Positions 23,666 through 35,280 are shown, counted from the stretch's first letter. The stretch: 52,332 nucleotides of DNA from SIG480 sp045636165 (GCA_045636165.1 JAZTWZ010000095.1:1-52332), one strand, 5' to 3'. Numbers and translations are program-made. Notes: generated by a model not told the origin, from the sequence alone.

Positions 23666-24785
23666 ATCTTCTTTCCGATATCTGATTTATTGGTGTGTCA
23701 AGAATGTTTATGATATATGCACTGTAGTTTTGCGAGCTTAAGTAGCTTAAAATTCTGCCGAGCGCCGAAACGCCCATATCAGAATCTGAAAGCGCGAGAA
23801 CGGGTGAGCGCGAAGATGCTTTGAGCTTTGATACAGCGTTTGAATATATCTTCGATGCGGAAGTTTCAGAAGGGGTGATGTCTGCATCCCACAGCCTGTA
23901 TCCTGCGGCGATTACCTTATCGACATTCTCTTTTGAAAGCGAGGAGGAACCGTTTTTGAATCTCACAAGGCGTGTTTTTGTTTTTGCTATGTCAAAAAGC
24001 TTTGCATTTGTGACTGAAAGCTCGTCGGGAGATTCGGCAAGAATACCGATGGAATGTCCCTGAACTATTGCACGGCGGATTTCGTTTTCACACTTTGGAA
24101 TCGCGTTCTGATTTATAAAGAATGTGGCTCTTCTGCCGTATTGCGAAAGCTGGTTTAAAATCTTTGTGAAATTTTCTCCGCTGGCTATATTGAAGGTAAG
24201 GCGGAGCGTTCCGCTTTTGATATTTTCGCTTTGTGGGCGGTTTGCCTGTGCCTGTTGCTTTTCCTGCTCCGCCTTTTTCTGGGCATTGTAGGTTTCAAGA
24301 AGCTCCGGCATCGCGTTTTTTGCAATATACCGGAACATACTGTATGGAATATCGTCCTCACGCATTACTCGGATAAGGGAGAGATTCTGGTGGTAAGCAT
24401 AGGAGAAACCGAAAATCTGCGCCGTAAACTGTACGGGGACATAAACTGTTCCGGCAGCAGCGACAGTCGCCGCTCTATACTCGACGTTATCGTGAACGGT
24501 ATATGCAGTAGCCGTGGTAAGGTCAAAGATAAGGGTTATGTCCCAATTGTACAGAACAAGTTTTTTTTCAGATGCATTATACGAAGCACTTAAGTTTAGA
24601 GTTCCTTCAGTAAAACATCTGTAATCTATGTACCAGGCTCCGTTTGACTTTATCGGCATGGCATCCGTAAGAGGCAGGACGGTATTTCCTGCGGCGACAA
24701 AAATTTCGCCCTGTGCCGAAGTCTGGACAGCAACAAGAAGCGACAGTATGCAAACTATAAGGATAAGCGCCATCAAGCGTTTCAC
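23664..24785 (-). CDS. Secreted stalk-domain and degenerate polysaccharide-deacetylase-like protein
   Basis: A 373-residue exported protein: signal peptide (MKRLMALILIVCILSLLVAVQTSA), a copper-amine-oxidase-N-like stalk domain (about 25-145), a Gln/Lys-rich linker and a NodB-like domain. The NodB motif 1 (TFDDG) reads LTFNIASGEN and motif 2 (H-x3-H) reads GHSIGILAESPDE, so the catalytic Asp and metal His residues are absent. The rest, including LSQYGRRATFFIN, aligns well. Likely a non-enzymatic wall-binding protein. The GTG at 24785 was preferred because AAGGAGG lies 8 bp upstream; earlier in-frame GTGs overlap it. Confidence 0.8.
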   Translation of the reverse strand: MKRLMALILIVCILSLLVAVQTSAQGEIFVAAGNTVLPLTDAMPIKSNGAWYIDYRCFTEGTLNLSASYNASEKKLVLYNWDITLIFDLTTATAYTVHDNVEYRAATVAAAGTVYVPVQFTAQIFGFSYAYHQNLSLIRVMREDDIPYSMFRYIAKNAMPELLETYNAQKKAEQEKQQAQANRPQSENIKSGTLRLTFNIASGENFTKILNQLSQYGRRATFFINQNAIPKCENEIRRAIVQGHSIGILAESPDELSVTNAKLFDIAKTKTRLVRFKNGSSSLSKENVDKVIAAGYRLWDADITPSETSASKIYSNAVSKLKASSRSPVLALSDSDMGVSALGRILSYLSSQNYSAYIINILDTPINQISERR

Positions 24786-24811
24786 GCCCACCACCTCCTT
24801 TATGTGATTAT

Positions 24812-24840
24812 ATTATACAGTGAAAACCTCACTTTTGCAA
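24812..24840 (-). promoter_or_regulatory. Sigma-A promoter for the deacetylase-like gene
   Basis: Minus strand TTGCAA (24840-24835), 17-bp spacer, TATAAT (24817-24812), followed closely by the ribosome binding site. Confidence 0.85.
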
Positions 24841-24927
24841 CAGTCAGGCACTTTTTGAAATGTATATGTAATATTCCGCATCTTTTCGCAGTATCTTGTA
24901 TGGAAATATATATAAAAAGGTGTCAGA

Positions 24928-26247
24928 ATGGAAAATTTAGTAAGCGCGATAAACAAGACTCTCTGGGGAAGCCCCATGCTTATACTTCTTCTCGGCTGCG
25001 GAATATTTTTCACGGTAAAACTTCGCTTTTTTCAGATTCGTGATGCGAGGGGGTGGATATCTGGAACTCTCGGTTCGCTTTTTAAGAAAAAAGAAAAAAC
25101 AGAAAACGGAATATCTCCCTATCAGGCGCTTTCGTCTGCACTTGCATCGACAATCGGAAGCGGAAACCTGATTGGTGTCGCAACAGCAATAGCGTCAGGC
25201 GGTGCAGGGGCTGTTTTCTGGATGTGGATATCCGCAATCTTCGGAATGGCGACGAAGTTCGCCGAGATTTTTCTTGCGGTAAAGTTCCGTAAAAAAACAA
25301 AGGACGGCTATATCGGAGGACCGATGTACTATATTGAACGAGGACTCTCGAAAGGGTTCAGGTGGCTTGCTGTTCTGTTCTGCATATCCGGCGCGCTTGC
25401 ATGTATCGGCATGGGTGGAATGAATCAGGCAAATTCCATATCAACAGTTCTTAGCGGATGGATAAAGCTTCCACCGCTTGTTGTTGCGGCAACGCTTTCT
25501 CTCATAGCGTGGGCAGGAATAAGCGGCGGAATCGGGAGACTCTCAAGAACAGTAGAAAAGATAGTTCCCGTAATGGTTGTATTTTTTATGGGAATATGTA
25601 TATACATAATGGTTTTCGATATAAAAAGGACGGTGGATGCAATCGCCGAAATATTCAAGGCGGCGTTCACCCCAAAAGCTGTTTACGGTGCTATGGGTGG
25701 CGAGATGGTGCGCCGTGCAATGCGGTTTGGTATAGCGCGCGGAGTGTTCTCAAACGAAGCAGGACTTGGCTCGTCGCCGATTGTCCACGCGGCATCAGAT
25801 GCAAAAAGTCCTGAAAATCAGGGACTGTGGGGTGTACTTGAAGTTTTTGTTGATACAATAGTTATGTGTACGGTAATTGCGATAATTATAATAAGCTCGG
25901 GTGAGTGCGATGCAGGTCTCACGGGAGCAAGACTTGTGACAGCGGCGTTTTCGTCTCATATCGGTGCATTCGGCGGCGTGTTTGTCGGAATATCGGTAAT
26001 TCTCTTTGCTCTCACGACAATTCTCGGCTGGTCATATTATGGCGAGAGCTGTGTTTTCTATCTCGCAGGCGGACGCGAGAGCGCGAGAAAGATATACAGA
26101 GCAATTTATTCCCTCGCGGTAGGACTTGGCGCAATAATAAGCGTTGATGGGATATGGGAGCTTTCAGATATGTTTAACGGAATGATGATGGTACCGAATA
26201 TTATAGCACTGCTTCTTTTGTCTGATAAAGTAAAAAAATCGAGATGA
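24928..26247 (+). CDS. Sodium:alanine/glycine symporter (AGCS family)
   Basis: A 439-residue amino-acid carrier with about 11 membrane segments. Family motifs: GNLIGVATAIASGGAGAVFWMW, GGPMYYIERGL and ARGVFSNEAGLGSSPIVHA. It imports alanine or glycine with Na+. The terminator begins inside its last codons. A second AGCS gene lies at 35.8 kb. AAAAAGGTGT precedes the ATG. Confidence 0.93.
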   Translation: MENLVSAINKTLWGSPMLILLLGCGIFFTVKLRFFQIRDARGWISGTLGSLFKKKEKTENGISPYQALSSALASTIGSGNLIGVATAIASGGAGAVFWMWISAIFGMATKFAEIFLAVKFRKKTKDGYIGGPMYYIERGLSKGFRWLAVLFCISGALACIGMGGMNQANSISTVLSGWIKLPPLVVAATLSLIAWAGISGGIGRLSRTVEKIVPVMVVFFMGICIYIMVFDIKRTVDAIAEIFKAAFTPKAVYGAMGGEMVRRAMRFGIARGVFSNEAGLGSSPIVHAASDAKSPENQGLWGVLEVFVDTIVMCTVIAIIIISSGECDAGLTGARLVTAAFSSHIGAFGGVFVGISVILFALTTILGWSYYGESCVFYLAGGRESARKIYRAIYSLAVGLGAIISVDGIWELSDMFNGMMMVPNIIALLLLSDKVKKSR

Positions 26248-26265
26248 ATTTTCATCTCGATTTTT
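26238..26265. terminator. Terminator overlapping the AGCS stop codon
   Basis: ATCGAGATGA (26238-26247, includes the TGA) pairs with TCATCTCGAT (26252-26261), flanked by A7 and T5, so it can work for both the symporter and the convergent rodA. Confidence 0.9.
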
Positions 26266-26270
26266 GTTAT

Positions 26271-27398
26271 TTACCTTGAAAGTCGTGAGGGGCGGGCGCG
26301 CATTCGGGCTGAGCTTATAAGACCGAGCGCCATATAAACCGCCATAACGCTTGAACCGCCATAAGAGAAAAGCGGGAGCGTAAGTCCGATAACGGGCATA
26401 AGTCCTGTGCACATTCCGATGTTTTCAACCGTCTGCGCGATGAGAAGCGCTGAAACTCCTGCACAAACGAGGTAGGACGAAAAAGAACCTGCGCGCATCG
26501 TCATTGAAAGGCAGCGGAAGATTATGAGCGCGAGAAGCGCGATAACAAGAAGACAGCCGATAAAGCCGAGTTCTTCGCCTGCTACGGAGAAGATAAAGTC
26601 CGTCTGCTTGGCAGGAAGATATCCGAGCTGAGTCTGCGTGCCTTCGCCAAGTCCGCGTCCGAAAAACTGACCTGAGCCGATTGCAATTTTGCTCTGTATC
26701 GCGTGATAGCCGCGACCGAGCGGATCAAGCTCGGGGTTGAATACCACTCGCACGCGCATCTTCTGGTCAGGGCGCAGAACGAATTTCCATATAAGCGGAG
26801 AAAGTGCGACAAGAGTAATTCCTGCACCTGCAAACCAGCGGAGACGAATTCCTGCACAGAACATCATTACCGCAAAAATTATAAGATAAACGAGAACTGA
26901 ACCAAGGTCAGAGGAAATGACATACAAAAGACCTATCGGAATCATCGAAAAAACCGAGAGAACAATAACAGAGGATGCATTATCGAGCCTGTCTTCAAGC
27001 GAAGTAATATGCCCTGCAAGCGAAATGATAAAGAGAATTTTTCCGATTTCGGCAGGCTGGATGCCGATACTTCCGAAACGGATCCACGCGCGGTTTCCCG
27101 TCTCCTCGCTTCCCGTACCGAATATGAAGAGAACAAGGATAAGGAGAAGGTTTGCGACATATACATATTTCCACCACGAGCTTACGGAGTCAAGGTCAAT
27201 CCACGACAGCATAAGATACAGCGCGATTCCGATAAGGGTAGCGACGAGCTGAACCTTAAGAAAGCTTCCGCTTCCCATGCTACGGGTTGCACTTGAAATG
27301 AGAATCATGCCGAAAGTCGAGGCGATAAGACAAAGTGTAAGAAGTTTTGTATCAACCTGCTTGAAAAAGGTTTTAAGAGCACCGAAAAAACCGTTCAA
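26271..27398 (-). CDS. rodA: SEDS peptidoglycan polymerase RodA
   Basis: A 375-residue SEDS-family glycosyltransferase with about 10 membrane segments that polymerises lipid II. Motifs: GIQPAEIGKILFI, the SDLGSVLVYL region, GRGLGEGTQTQLGYLPAKQTDFIFSVAGEELG, and the C-terminal LFSYGGSSV. The overall sequence fits RodA better than FtsW or SpoVE. The start is taken as TTG 27398, 11 bp from AAGGAG (27415-27410); the GTG at 27410 overlaps that site. Confidence 0.9.
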   Translation of the reverse strand: MNGFFGALKTFFKQVDTKLLTLCLIASTFGMILISSATRSMGSGSFLKVQLVATLIGIALYLMLSWIDLDSVSSWWKYVYVANLLLILVLFIFGTGSEETGNRAWIRFGSIGIQPAEIGKILFIISLAGHITSLEDRLDNASSVIVLSVFSMIPIGLLYVISSDLGSVLVYLIIFAVMMFCAGIRLRWFAGAGITLVALSPLIWKFVLRPDQKMRVRVVFNPELDPLGRGYHAIQSKIAIGSGQFFGRGLGEGTQTQLGYLPAKQTDFIFSVAGEELGFIGCLLVIALLALIIFRCLSMTMRAGSFSSYLVCAGVSALLIAQTVENIGMCTGLMPVIGLTLPLFSYGGSSVMAVYMALGLISSARMRARPSRLSR

Positions 27399-27446
27399 GT
27401 TACATCTCACTCCTTTTCTCTCAAATTAAAACTGATTCTGATTATT

Positions 27447-27475
27447 ATATTACCACCATTCATCAAAAAGGTCAA
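27447..27475 (-). promoter_or_regulatory. Probable rodA promoter
   Basis: Minus strand TTGACC (27475-27470), 17-bp spacer, TAATAT (27452-27447). Confidence 0.6.
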
Positions 27476-27494
27476 TTTAATTAGTAATATAAAG

Positions 27495-27524
27495 TTGGAC
27501 AAAAGAAGTTATTTATGATATACT
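27495..27524 (+). promoter_or_regulatory. Sigma-A promoter for gdpP
   Basis: TTGGAC (27495-27500), 18-bp spacer, TATACT (27519-27524), about 36 nt of leader. Confidence 0.75.
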
Positions 27525-27567
27525 ATACTGTGAATTATTATCTTTAGGTTTACAGGGAGCGAAATTT

Positions 27568-29556
27568 ATGAAAAAGCAACCGTTCAAATGGATAGAGCCG
27601 AGGTTTGTCCTTAGCTTTATAGCTGTTTTTTTGTTCTCAATACTGTCGTTTTTCTTTGCTGATTACCGTCTCGCGGTGGCAGAGCTTATCGTTGCTGCGG
27701 CCATTCTTGTCGCATTTCTCGTAAATGCTGACACGAGAGACAAGAAGCTTAAGAAAAATATAGAAAAAACTTTTTCGCAGCTTAAGCAGGCAAGCCGCAA
27801 TGCGGTTATGGACTCACCGATGGCTACCGTCATTATGAAGTGGGATACGGGCGAAATCGTTTGGGCGAATTCCGCGTTTACGACTATGGCAGGTGAGCAC
27901 GACCATGTTTTTGACGAAAAGCTCTTTAAACTCATCCCTGAGTTTGACCTTACCTGGGCGAGCGAAGGTAAGTTTGAGTGCCCGACGGAGATAGAGATTC
28001 TCGGAAAAAAGTACAGAGTTTACGGAAGTCTCTTCCATCCTGCCGATGCGGAGGAATCGCCGTCTCTGCTCACGCTTAATTTCCTTGATGTTTCAGAATA
28101 TGTTGAAACTATTACCGAGTTTGAAAACTCAAAGCAGATAGTTTCGGTTATAATGATTGATAACTATGCTGAAATTATGAACGGTCTCAACGATGCGGAG
28201 CGCTCATTTATCGTAGCTGAAATTGATAAGCGCCTTGCGGAGTGGACAGCAGAAGCAAACGGAATCTTCTTAAAATACGAGCGCGATAAATACTTATATA
28301 TTTTCCAGCAGAGGTATCTTGAAAAGTACACGGCAGAAAGGTTTTCGATTCTTGATTCTGTTCGCGAGATTGAGAGCAAGAACGGAATCAAAGTTACGCT
28401 CAGTATAGGAATCGGTAAGGACGGTCAGGACTTTCAGGAAAACCGCAAGAATGCGCGCCTTGCAATCGATATGGCGCTCTCGCGCGGCGGTGACCAGACT
28501 GTTATCAGGGATAAGTTCAGCTTTGCATTCTTCGGCGGAAGGTCGCAGGAGCTTGAAAAGAGAACAAAGGTCAAATCGCGAGTTATGGCAAATGCTCTCG
28601 AAGGTCTTATCCGTGACAGCTCAGGCGTTATCATAATGGGGCATAAGGACGCCGATAATGACAGTATCGGTGCGGCAGTCGGAATCGCGTGTATCGCGCG
28701 AAAGATTGGTAAGACTGCGGCGATTGTAACAAGCCCGAAAAGCAGCGCTGAGGTTCTTATAAGAAAGATTAAGACAGAACATATATACGACGGCGCGTTT
28801 ATAAGTGCGGAGGATGCGCTTCTTGAGGCGGACAGCGATACGCTTCTTGTTGTAGTCGATACCAACCGCAAAACGGTTGTTGAGTCTGAGGCGCTTCTTG
28901 AGTCGGCAAACAAGATTGCCGTTATTGACCACCACAGACGCGGAACAGATTATATCGACGGCGCGGTTCTTAATTTTCACGAGCCGTATGCATCAAGTAC
29001 CTGCGAGCTTGTTACGGAGCTTTTGCAGTATATAGTTGAAACAAAGGATATTCTCCAATGCGAAGCTGAGGCGATGCTCTCGGGAATCGTAATCGATACA
29101 AAGAAGTTTACGATGAAAACGGGTGTAAGAACCTTTGAGGCGGCGGCATATCTCCGTCGCGCAGGTGCGGATACGGTTGAGCTTAAGAGAATTCTTCAGG
29201 ACGATATTGATGCGTATGTAAAACGCGCAGAGCTTGTAAAGCTTGCAAAGATGCATAACGACAGGGTTGCGATAGTTGAATATAACGGAACAAGTAACAG
29301 AAAGCTTGCGGCTCAGGCGGCAGATGAGCTTCTTACGATTTCGGGAGTTCAGGCGTCGTTTGTTCTCTACTGCGAGCATGATGTCATAAACATATCGGCG
29401 CGTTCACTCGGGGATATAAATGTTCAGCTTATCCTTGAAAAGCTTGGCGGTGGCGGACATTTCGACACTGCAGGCGCTCAGGTTCACGATAAGTCAATGG
29501 AAGAGGTTTCAGAAGAGCTTAAGAGCGCAATTTCTGAAGTTTTAGGAGGAATTTGA
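27568..29556 (+). CDS. gdpP: Cyclic-di-AMP phosphodiesterase GdpP
   Basis: A 662-residue membrane enzyme. Two membrane segments (about 12-52), a PAS-like region (about 75-175), a degenerate GGDEF domain (about 180-335), then a DHH domain with IMGHKDADNDSIG (355-367), VDTNR and IDHHRRG (454-459), and a DHHA1 domain with GGGGHFDTAGA near the end. It lowers c-di-AMP, a turgor and wall signal. It heads the conserved gdpP-rplI-dnaB order. Confidence 0.95.
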   Translation: MKKQPFKWIEPRFVLSFIAVFLFSILSFFFADYRLAVAELIVAAAILVAFLVNADTRDKKLKKNIEKTFSQLKQASRNAVMDSPMATVIMKWDTGEIVWANSAFTTMAGEHDHVFDEKLFKLIPEFDLTWASEGKFECPTEIEILGKKYRVYGSLFHPADAEESPSLLTLNFLDVSEYVETITEFENSKQIVSVIMIDNYAEIMNGLNDAERSFIVAEIDKRLAEWTAEANGIFLKYERDKYLYIFQQRYLEKYTAERFSILDSVREIESKNGIKVTLSIGIGKDGQDFQENRKNARLAIDMALSRGGDQTVIRDKFSFAFFGGRSQELEKRTKVKSRVMANALEGLIRDSSGVIIMGHKDADNDSIGAAVGIACIARKIGKTAAIVTSPKSSAEVLIRKIKTEHIYDGAFISAEDALLEADSDTLLVVVDTNRKTVVESEALLESANKIAVIDHHRRGTDYIDGAVLNFHEPYASSTCELVTELLQYIVETKDILQCEAEAMLSGIVIDTKKFTMKTGVRTFEAAAYLRRAGADTVELKRILQDDIDAYVKRAELVKLAKMHNDRVAIVEYNGTSNRKLAAQAADELLTISGVQASFVLYCEHDVINISARSLGDINVQLILEKLGGGGHFDTAGAQVHDKSMEEVSEELKSAISEVLGGI

Positions 29557-29558
29557 AA

Positions 29559-30005
29559 ATGAAAGTAATTTTAAATGCAGATGTAAAAGGTCAGGGAAAG
29601 AAAGGTCAGATCATAAATGTATCCGACGGATACGCAAGAAACTTCCTCTTCCCGAAGAATTTGGCTAAAGAAGCAACAGCAGACAATCTCAACGCTGCAA
29701 AAATTGCAGAAGAGGCAAATATCGCAAGAATTGCAAGAGAAAAGGCAGCAGCTGAGAAGCTTGCAGGCGAGCTTGCAAACATGAAGGTTGAGGTCAAGGC
29801 AAAGGCCGGAGCGGGCGGCCGTCTTTTCGGTTCTGTTACTACGGCAGATATCGCCGCAGCGCTCAAGGCACAGTACAAGATTGAAATTGACAAGCACAAG
29901 CTCGTCCTTTCCGAAAACATAAAGCAGTTCGGAACATACGAAGTAAAAGTAAAGCTTTATAACGAAGTAAGCGGAAAGCTTTCCGTAATGGTAAAAGAGG
30001 CTTAA
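29559..30005 (+). CDS. rplI: 50S ribosomal protein L9
   Basis: A 148-residue L9 with the N-terminal RNA-binding signature GQGKKGQIINVSDGYARNFLFPKNLA, the long connecting helix and the C-terminal domain. The ATG at 29559 has AGGAGGA 8 bp upstream; a TTG two codons earlier is discounted. It starts 2 bp after the gdpP stop. Confidence 0.97.
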   Translation: MKVILNADVKGQGKKGQIINVSDGYARNFLFPKNLAKEATADNLNAAKIAEEANIARIAREKAAAEKLAGELANMKVEVKAKAGAGGRLFGSVTTADIAAALKAQYKIEIDKHKLVLSENIKQFGTYEVKVKLYNEVSGKLSVMVKEA

Positions 30006-30043
30006 GCTCTTCGATTAAATCCTCATTTTAGGAGGTTTGTAAA

Positions 30044-31357
30044 ATGGATGAAATCATAGGAGCGAGACTTCCTCATAATGTAGAAGCGGAGCAGTCCGTG
30101 CTCGGTTCGATGCTCATTGACCCACGCTGTGTGCCTGAGGTTATGGAACATCTGCGCTCGGAGGACTTTTATGTAACTCAGAACAGAAATATCTTCGAGG
30201 CTCTTCAGAGTATGTTTACGCTCAATGAAACTATTGACCCCGTAACTTTAATAGATAAGCTTTCTGTCAGGGGCGTTCTGGAAGCCTCGGGCGGCAGAAG
30301 CTATATCCTTAAACTTCTGGACATTACGCCGACGGCCGTAAATGTCGCTCAGTATATAAAGATAGTCCGCGACAAGGCGGTGCTTCGCAATGTCGATGAG
30401 ATTACGGCGGAAATTCATAATGTAATAGCATCCGGCGAGGGCGAGGCAGACGATGTTGTAGAGTTTGCCGAGCAGAAGATATATGAGATAAGAAACGAGA
30501 AAAAAAGCAAGGGAATCGCGCCTATCAGCGAGGTCCTTGAGAGTACATACGCCCACCTCGGAACTCTTGCAAAGAACGCAGGAAAGCTTCCGGGAACGCC
30601 TACGGGCTTCTCAACGGTTGATACCTTCCTTACGGGTCTCAATAACTCTGACCTTGTTATTCTTGCGGCAAATACCGGTGTAGGTAAAACAAGCTTTGCA
30701 CTCAATATCTGTGCAAACGCCGCAAAGATGTCAGGAAAGGCAGTTGTTGTTTTCTCTCTTGAAATGTCAAACGAACAGCTTGCCCTCCGCCTTATTTCAG
30801 GTGAGGCACTTGTAGATTCAAAGAAGCTCCGTACAGGTCTTCTTGATGATGATGAGTGGGTTGCAATAGCTCACGCGTCAGAAACTCTTGCAAATACGAA
30901 GATTTACCTTGCAGATGCTACGGGAATAACCGTTAACGAGATGAAGGCGAAATGCCGTCGATTGGGAGAGGAAATCGGTCTTGTAATAATCGACTATCTC
31001 CAGCTTGTCCAGTCAGGTATCCGCGCTGATTCGCGCGTAAACGAAGTTGCGGCGATTTCGCGTGCGCTCAAGATTATGGCGAAGGACTTAAATGTCCCGA
31101 TTCTCTGCCTTTCACAGCTCTCCCGTGAGAGCGATAAGCAGGGTCGCCGTCCGAGACTTTCTGACCTTCGTGAATCAGGCTCAATCGAGCAGGATGCCGA
31201 TGTCGTTATGATTCTCTTTAGGGAAGATAAAGAGTCTCCCGAGCGTGTAAAGCTTCTTGTAGAGAAAAACCGTCACGGCAGCACGGGTGATATTGACCTG
31301 CACTGGGACGGTAAATATACGAAATTTACATCTGTGGACAGTTCACATGATTACTAA
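30044..31357 (+). CDS. dnaB: Replicative DNA helicase DnaB (B. subtilis DnaC)
   Basis: A 437-residue hexameric helicase. N-terminal primase-interacting domain begins LPHNVEAEQSVLGSMLID; the RecA-like ATPase has Walker A AANTGVGKTSF (208-218), Walker B LVIIDYLQLV and the SQLSRESDKQGRRPRLSDLRESGSIEQDAD arginine-finger region in family order. TAGGAGG upstream. Confidence 0.97.
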   Translation: MDEIIGARLPHNVEAEQSVLGSMLIDPRCVPEVMEHLRSEDFYVTQNRNIFEALQSMFTLNETIDPVTLIDKLSVRGVLEASGGRSYILKLLDITPTAVNVAQYIKIVRDKAVLRNVDEITAEIHNVIASGEGEADDVVEFAEQKIYEIRNEKKSKGIAPISEVLESTYAHLGTLAKNAGKLPGTPTGFSTVDTFLTGLNNSDLVILAANTGVGKTSFALNICANAAKMSGKAVVVFSLEMSNEQLALRLISGEALVDSKKLRTGLLDDDEWVAIAHASETLANTKIYLADATGITVNEMKAKCRRLGEEIGLVIIDYLQLVQSGIRADSRVNEVAAISRALKIMAKDLNVPILCLSQLSRESDKQGRRPRLSDLRESGSIEQDADVVMILFREDKESPERVKLLVEKNRHGSTGDIDLHWDGKYTKFTSVDSSHDY

Positions 31358-32666
31358 AGTTCGAAATACGTTAAAGAAAAATAAAATATCGGAGAACAAG
31401 AGAGTTCTCGTTGCACTTTCGGGCGGAGTTGATTCGTCCGTTCTTCTTGATGTGCTCATAAAGCTCAGGGAAGAGCTTTCAATTTCTGTCTGTGCTGCAC
31501 ATCTCAACCATCTGCTTCGCGGCGAGGATGCCATGCGCGATGAAGAGTTCGTAAGGACAAAATGTTTGTCTTACGGGATAGACTTTATTTCTGAAAGAAT
31601 CGACATCGCAAAAGAGGCAAAGGCAAGAGGAGAATCTACCGAGCTTTGCGCGAGAAATCTCCGTTACGATTTTCTGGAAAGAGCGAAAGTGTCGCTTTCG
31701 GCAGATTTTATCGCAACAGCGCATAACGCAAACGACAATCTCGAAACGATTCTCTTTAATCTCTCGCGCGGAAGCGGTATTGACGGTCTTTGCGGTATCC
31801 CGACGGTAAGAGAGTGCATAATAAGGCCGCTTATTGAGTGTACGAGAGACGAAATTGAGGAGTATTCGAGAGAGTCTGATATATCCTTCTGCGTTGATAA
31901 GACGAATGATGAGGATATTTATTCTCGGAATAGGATACGCCATACTGTTATTCCGTCGCTTGTCGGCGTAAACGAAAAAGCAGTTTCAAACGCGTCAAAA
32001 ACCGCGCAGATTTTGAGATGCGAGGCGGAGTTTTTAAACAAAGCTGCAAAACGCAGATTTAATGAAATTTCGCTGTCACGAAACTCGTGCCTTGCAAAAG
32101 AGCTTATTTTAGAGCCTGCACTTACTTCAAGAATCTGCGAAATGTTCGCCGGAAGAACACTTGAGTTCTGTCATATAGAGCAGATTGTGTCGCTTGCGAA
32201 ATCAGATTCACCGTCAGACAGAATAAACCTTCCGGGTGGGCTCATTGCGCGCCGCGAATACGAAAAAATCGTATTTGAAAAAGAAGAAAAAGCGCAGAAT
32301 TTACCTGCAGTTTTGCTTAGTGAAGGCGAGTTTTGGTGGGGTGAATATTCCGTAACCGTAAAAAAAACAGAAAAATGCGAAAAAATTCATAATTTATTAA
32401 ATACTTTTTTTGTTTCCTGTGGTAAAATACAAGGTAATTTGGTAATTCGAGGAAAAAACACGGGGGACGAAATCAAGCTTCCAAAAAGAAATACAAAGAC
32501 TCTCAAGAAGCTTTTTATAGACGAAAAAATTCCGCTTGATAAAAGAGAAAAAATTCCAGTTATCGCAGACGACGAAAAGGTCTTTGCCGTATTCGGCATT
32601 GGGAGTGACTGCCGTTTTTGCGGTGATGAGGGAAGCGGATATTTTGTAAAAATTGATAAAAAATAG
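31347..32666 (+). CDS. tilS: tRNA(Ile) lysidine synthetase
   Basis: A 439-residue ATP-pyrophosphatase that makes lysidine at position 34 of tRNA-Ile(CAU). P-loop SGGVDSSVLLD, HLNHLLRG, AHNANDNLETILFNLSRGSG and the C-terminal TilS_C domain are present. Start at ATG 31347, overlapping dnaB by 11 bp; longer readings run deep into dnaB. The segment 32370-32460 is AT-richer than its surroundings. The tilS-hpt-ftsH order is the Firmicute standard. Confidence 0.94.
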   Translation: MITKVRNTLKKNKISENKRVLVALSGGVDSSVLLDVLIKLREELSISVCAAHLNHLLRGEDAMRDEEFVRTKCLSYGIDFISERIDIAKEAKARGESTELCARNLRYDFLERAKVSLSADFIATAHNANDNLETILFNLSRGSGIDGLCGIPTVRECIIRPLIECTRDEIEEYSRESDISFCVDKTNDEDIYSRNRIRHTVIPSLVGVNEKAVSNASKTAQILRCEAEFLNKAAKRRFNEISLSRNSCLAKELILEPALTSRICEMFAGRTLEFCHIEQIVSLAKSDSPSDRINLPGGLIARREYEKIVFEKEEKAQNLPAVLLSEGEFWWGEYSVTVKKTEKCEKIHNLLNTFFVSCGKIQGNLVIRGKNTGDEIKLPKRNTKTLKKLFIDEKIPLDKREKIPVIADDEKVFAVFGIGSDCRFCGDEGSGYFVKIDKK

Positions 32667-32678
32667 GGTGTGGAGATT

Positions 32679-33218
32679 TTGAAAAACGATATCGAAAGAG
32701 TTCTTCTTACAGAAGAAGAACTTGCCGACAAGGTAAAATTTTTGGCAAATCAGATAAAGAGCGAATATAGCGGAAAGAACCCGCTTATATTATGTATATT
32801 GAAAGGCTCGCTTATCTTTACGGCAGACATTATCCGCGAGCTTGATTTTCCGTGTCAGATTGACTTTATGCAGGTTTCAAGCTACGGAAGCGGCGCGGAA
32901 ACCACGGGCAAGCTTGTTATAAAAAAGGATATGGAAACGGATATTCGCGACCGTGATGTAATCGTAATCGAGGATATCCTTGATACAGGCGTTACGCTCT
33001 CAAACCTTTTCCCCGAGCTTACGCGCCGCGGTGCGTCTTCAGTCAAGCTCTGCGTTCTTCTCAACAAGCCCGAGCGCAGAACCGTTGAGGTAAAGGCTGA
33101 CTATATCGGTTTTGACATAGAAAATGAATTTGTAGTAGGCTACGGTCTTGACTACAGTGAAAAATACAGAAATCTCCCGTATATCGGAATACTTAAACGC
33201 GAAGTTTACGAAAAATAA
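32679..33218 (+). CDS. hpt: Hypoxanthine-guanine phosphoribosyltransferase
   Basis: A 179-residue purine salvage enzyme. The PRPP-binding motif VIVIEDILDTGVTL is complete and the flexible-loop SSYGS is present. TTG at 32679 fits AGGGTG 8 bp upstream and the usual short N-terminus (MKNDIERV); GTG at 32670 is the alternative. Confidence 0.93.
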   Translation: MKNDIERVLLTEEELADKVKFLANQIKSEYSGKNPLILCILKGSLIFTADIIRELDFPCQIDFMQVSSYGSGAETTGKLVIKKDMETDIRDRDVIVIEDILDTGVTLSNLFPELTRRGASSVKLCVLLNKPERRTVEVKADYIGFDIENEFVVGYGLDYSEKYRNLPYIGILKREVYEK

Positions 33219-33241
33219 TTTATTTAAGGATGTGACATCAA

Positions 33242-35137
<1,896 letters not shown>

Positions 35138-35142
35138 TAAAT

Positions 35143-35177
35143 AAAAAAGGTGTGTGGCTTGGTCACACACCTTTTTT
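35143..35177 (+). terminator. Intrinsic terminator after ftsH
   Basis: GGTGTGTG (35149-35156) with CACACACC (35164-35171), 7-nt loop, flanked by A6 and T6. Confidence 0.93.
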
Positions 35178-35280
35178 GCGTCTGAAACAGAAAATAATTT
35201 GCTATAAATGAATAATTGGGAAAAATTTTTGCCAATAAAACTTTTTTCACAAAAAATATATTCCTGTTGACGACAAATAT

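Noticed and set aside
24886..24927. Shared leader words (TTCGCAGTATC and TATAAAAAGGTGT) with the spoVB leader at 5.28 kb
   Set aside because: Only two short words match, with different spacing; probably ribosome-site similarity and chance.
32370..32460. Internal promoter in the AT-rich part of tilS
   Set aside because: TAAAAT at 32423-32428 has no suitable -35 box at 16-18 bp.
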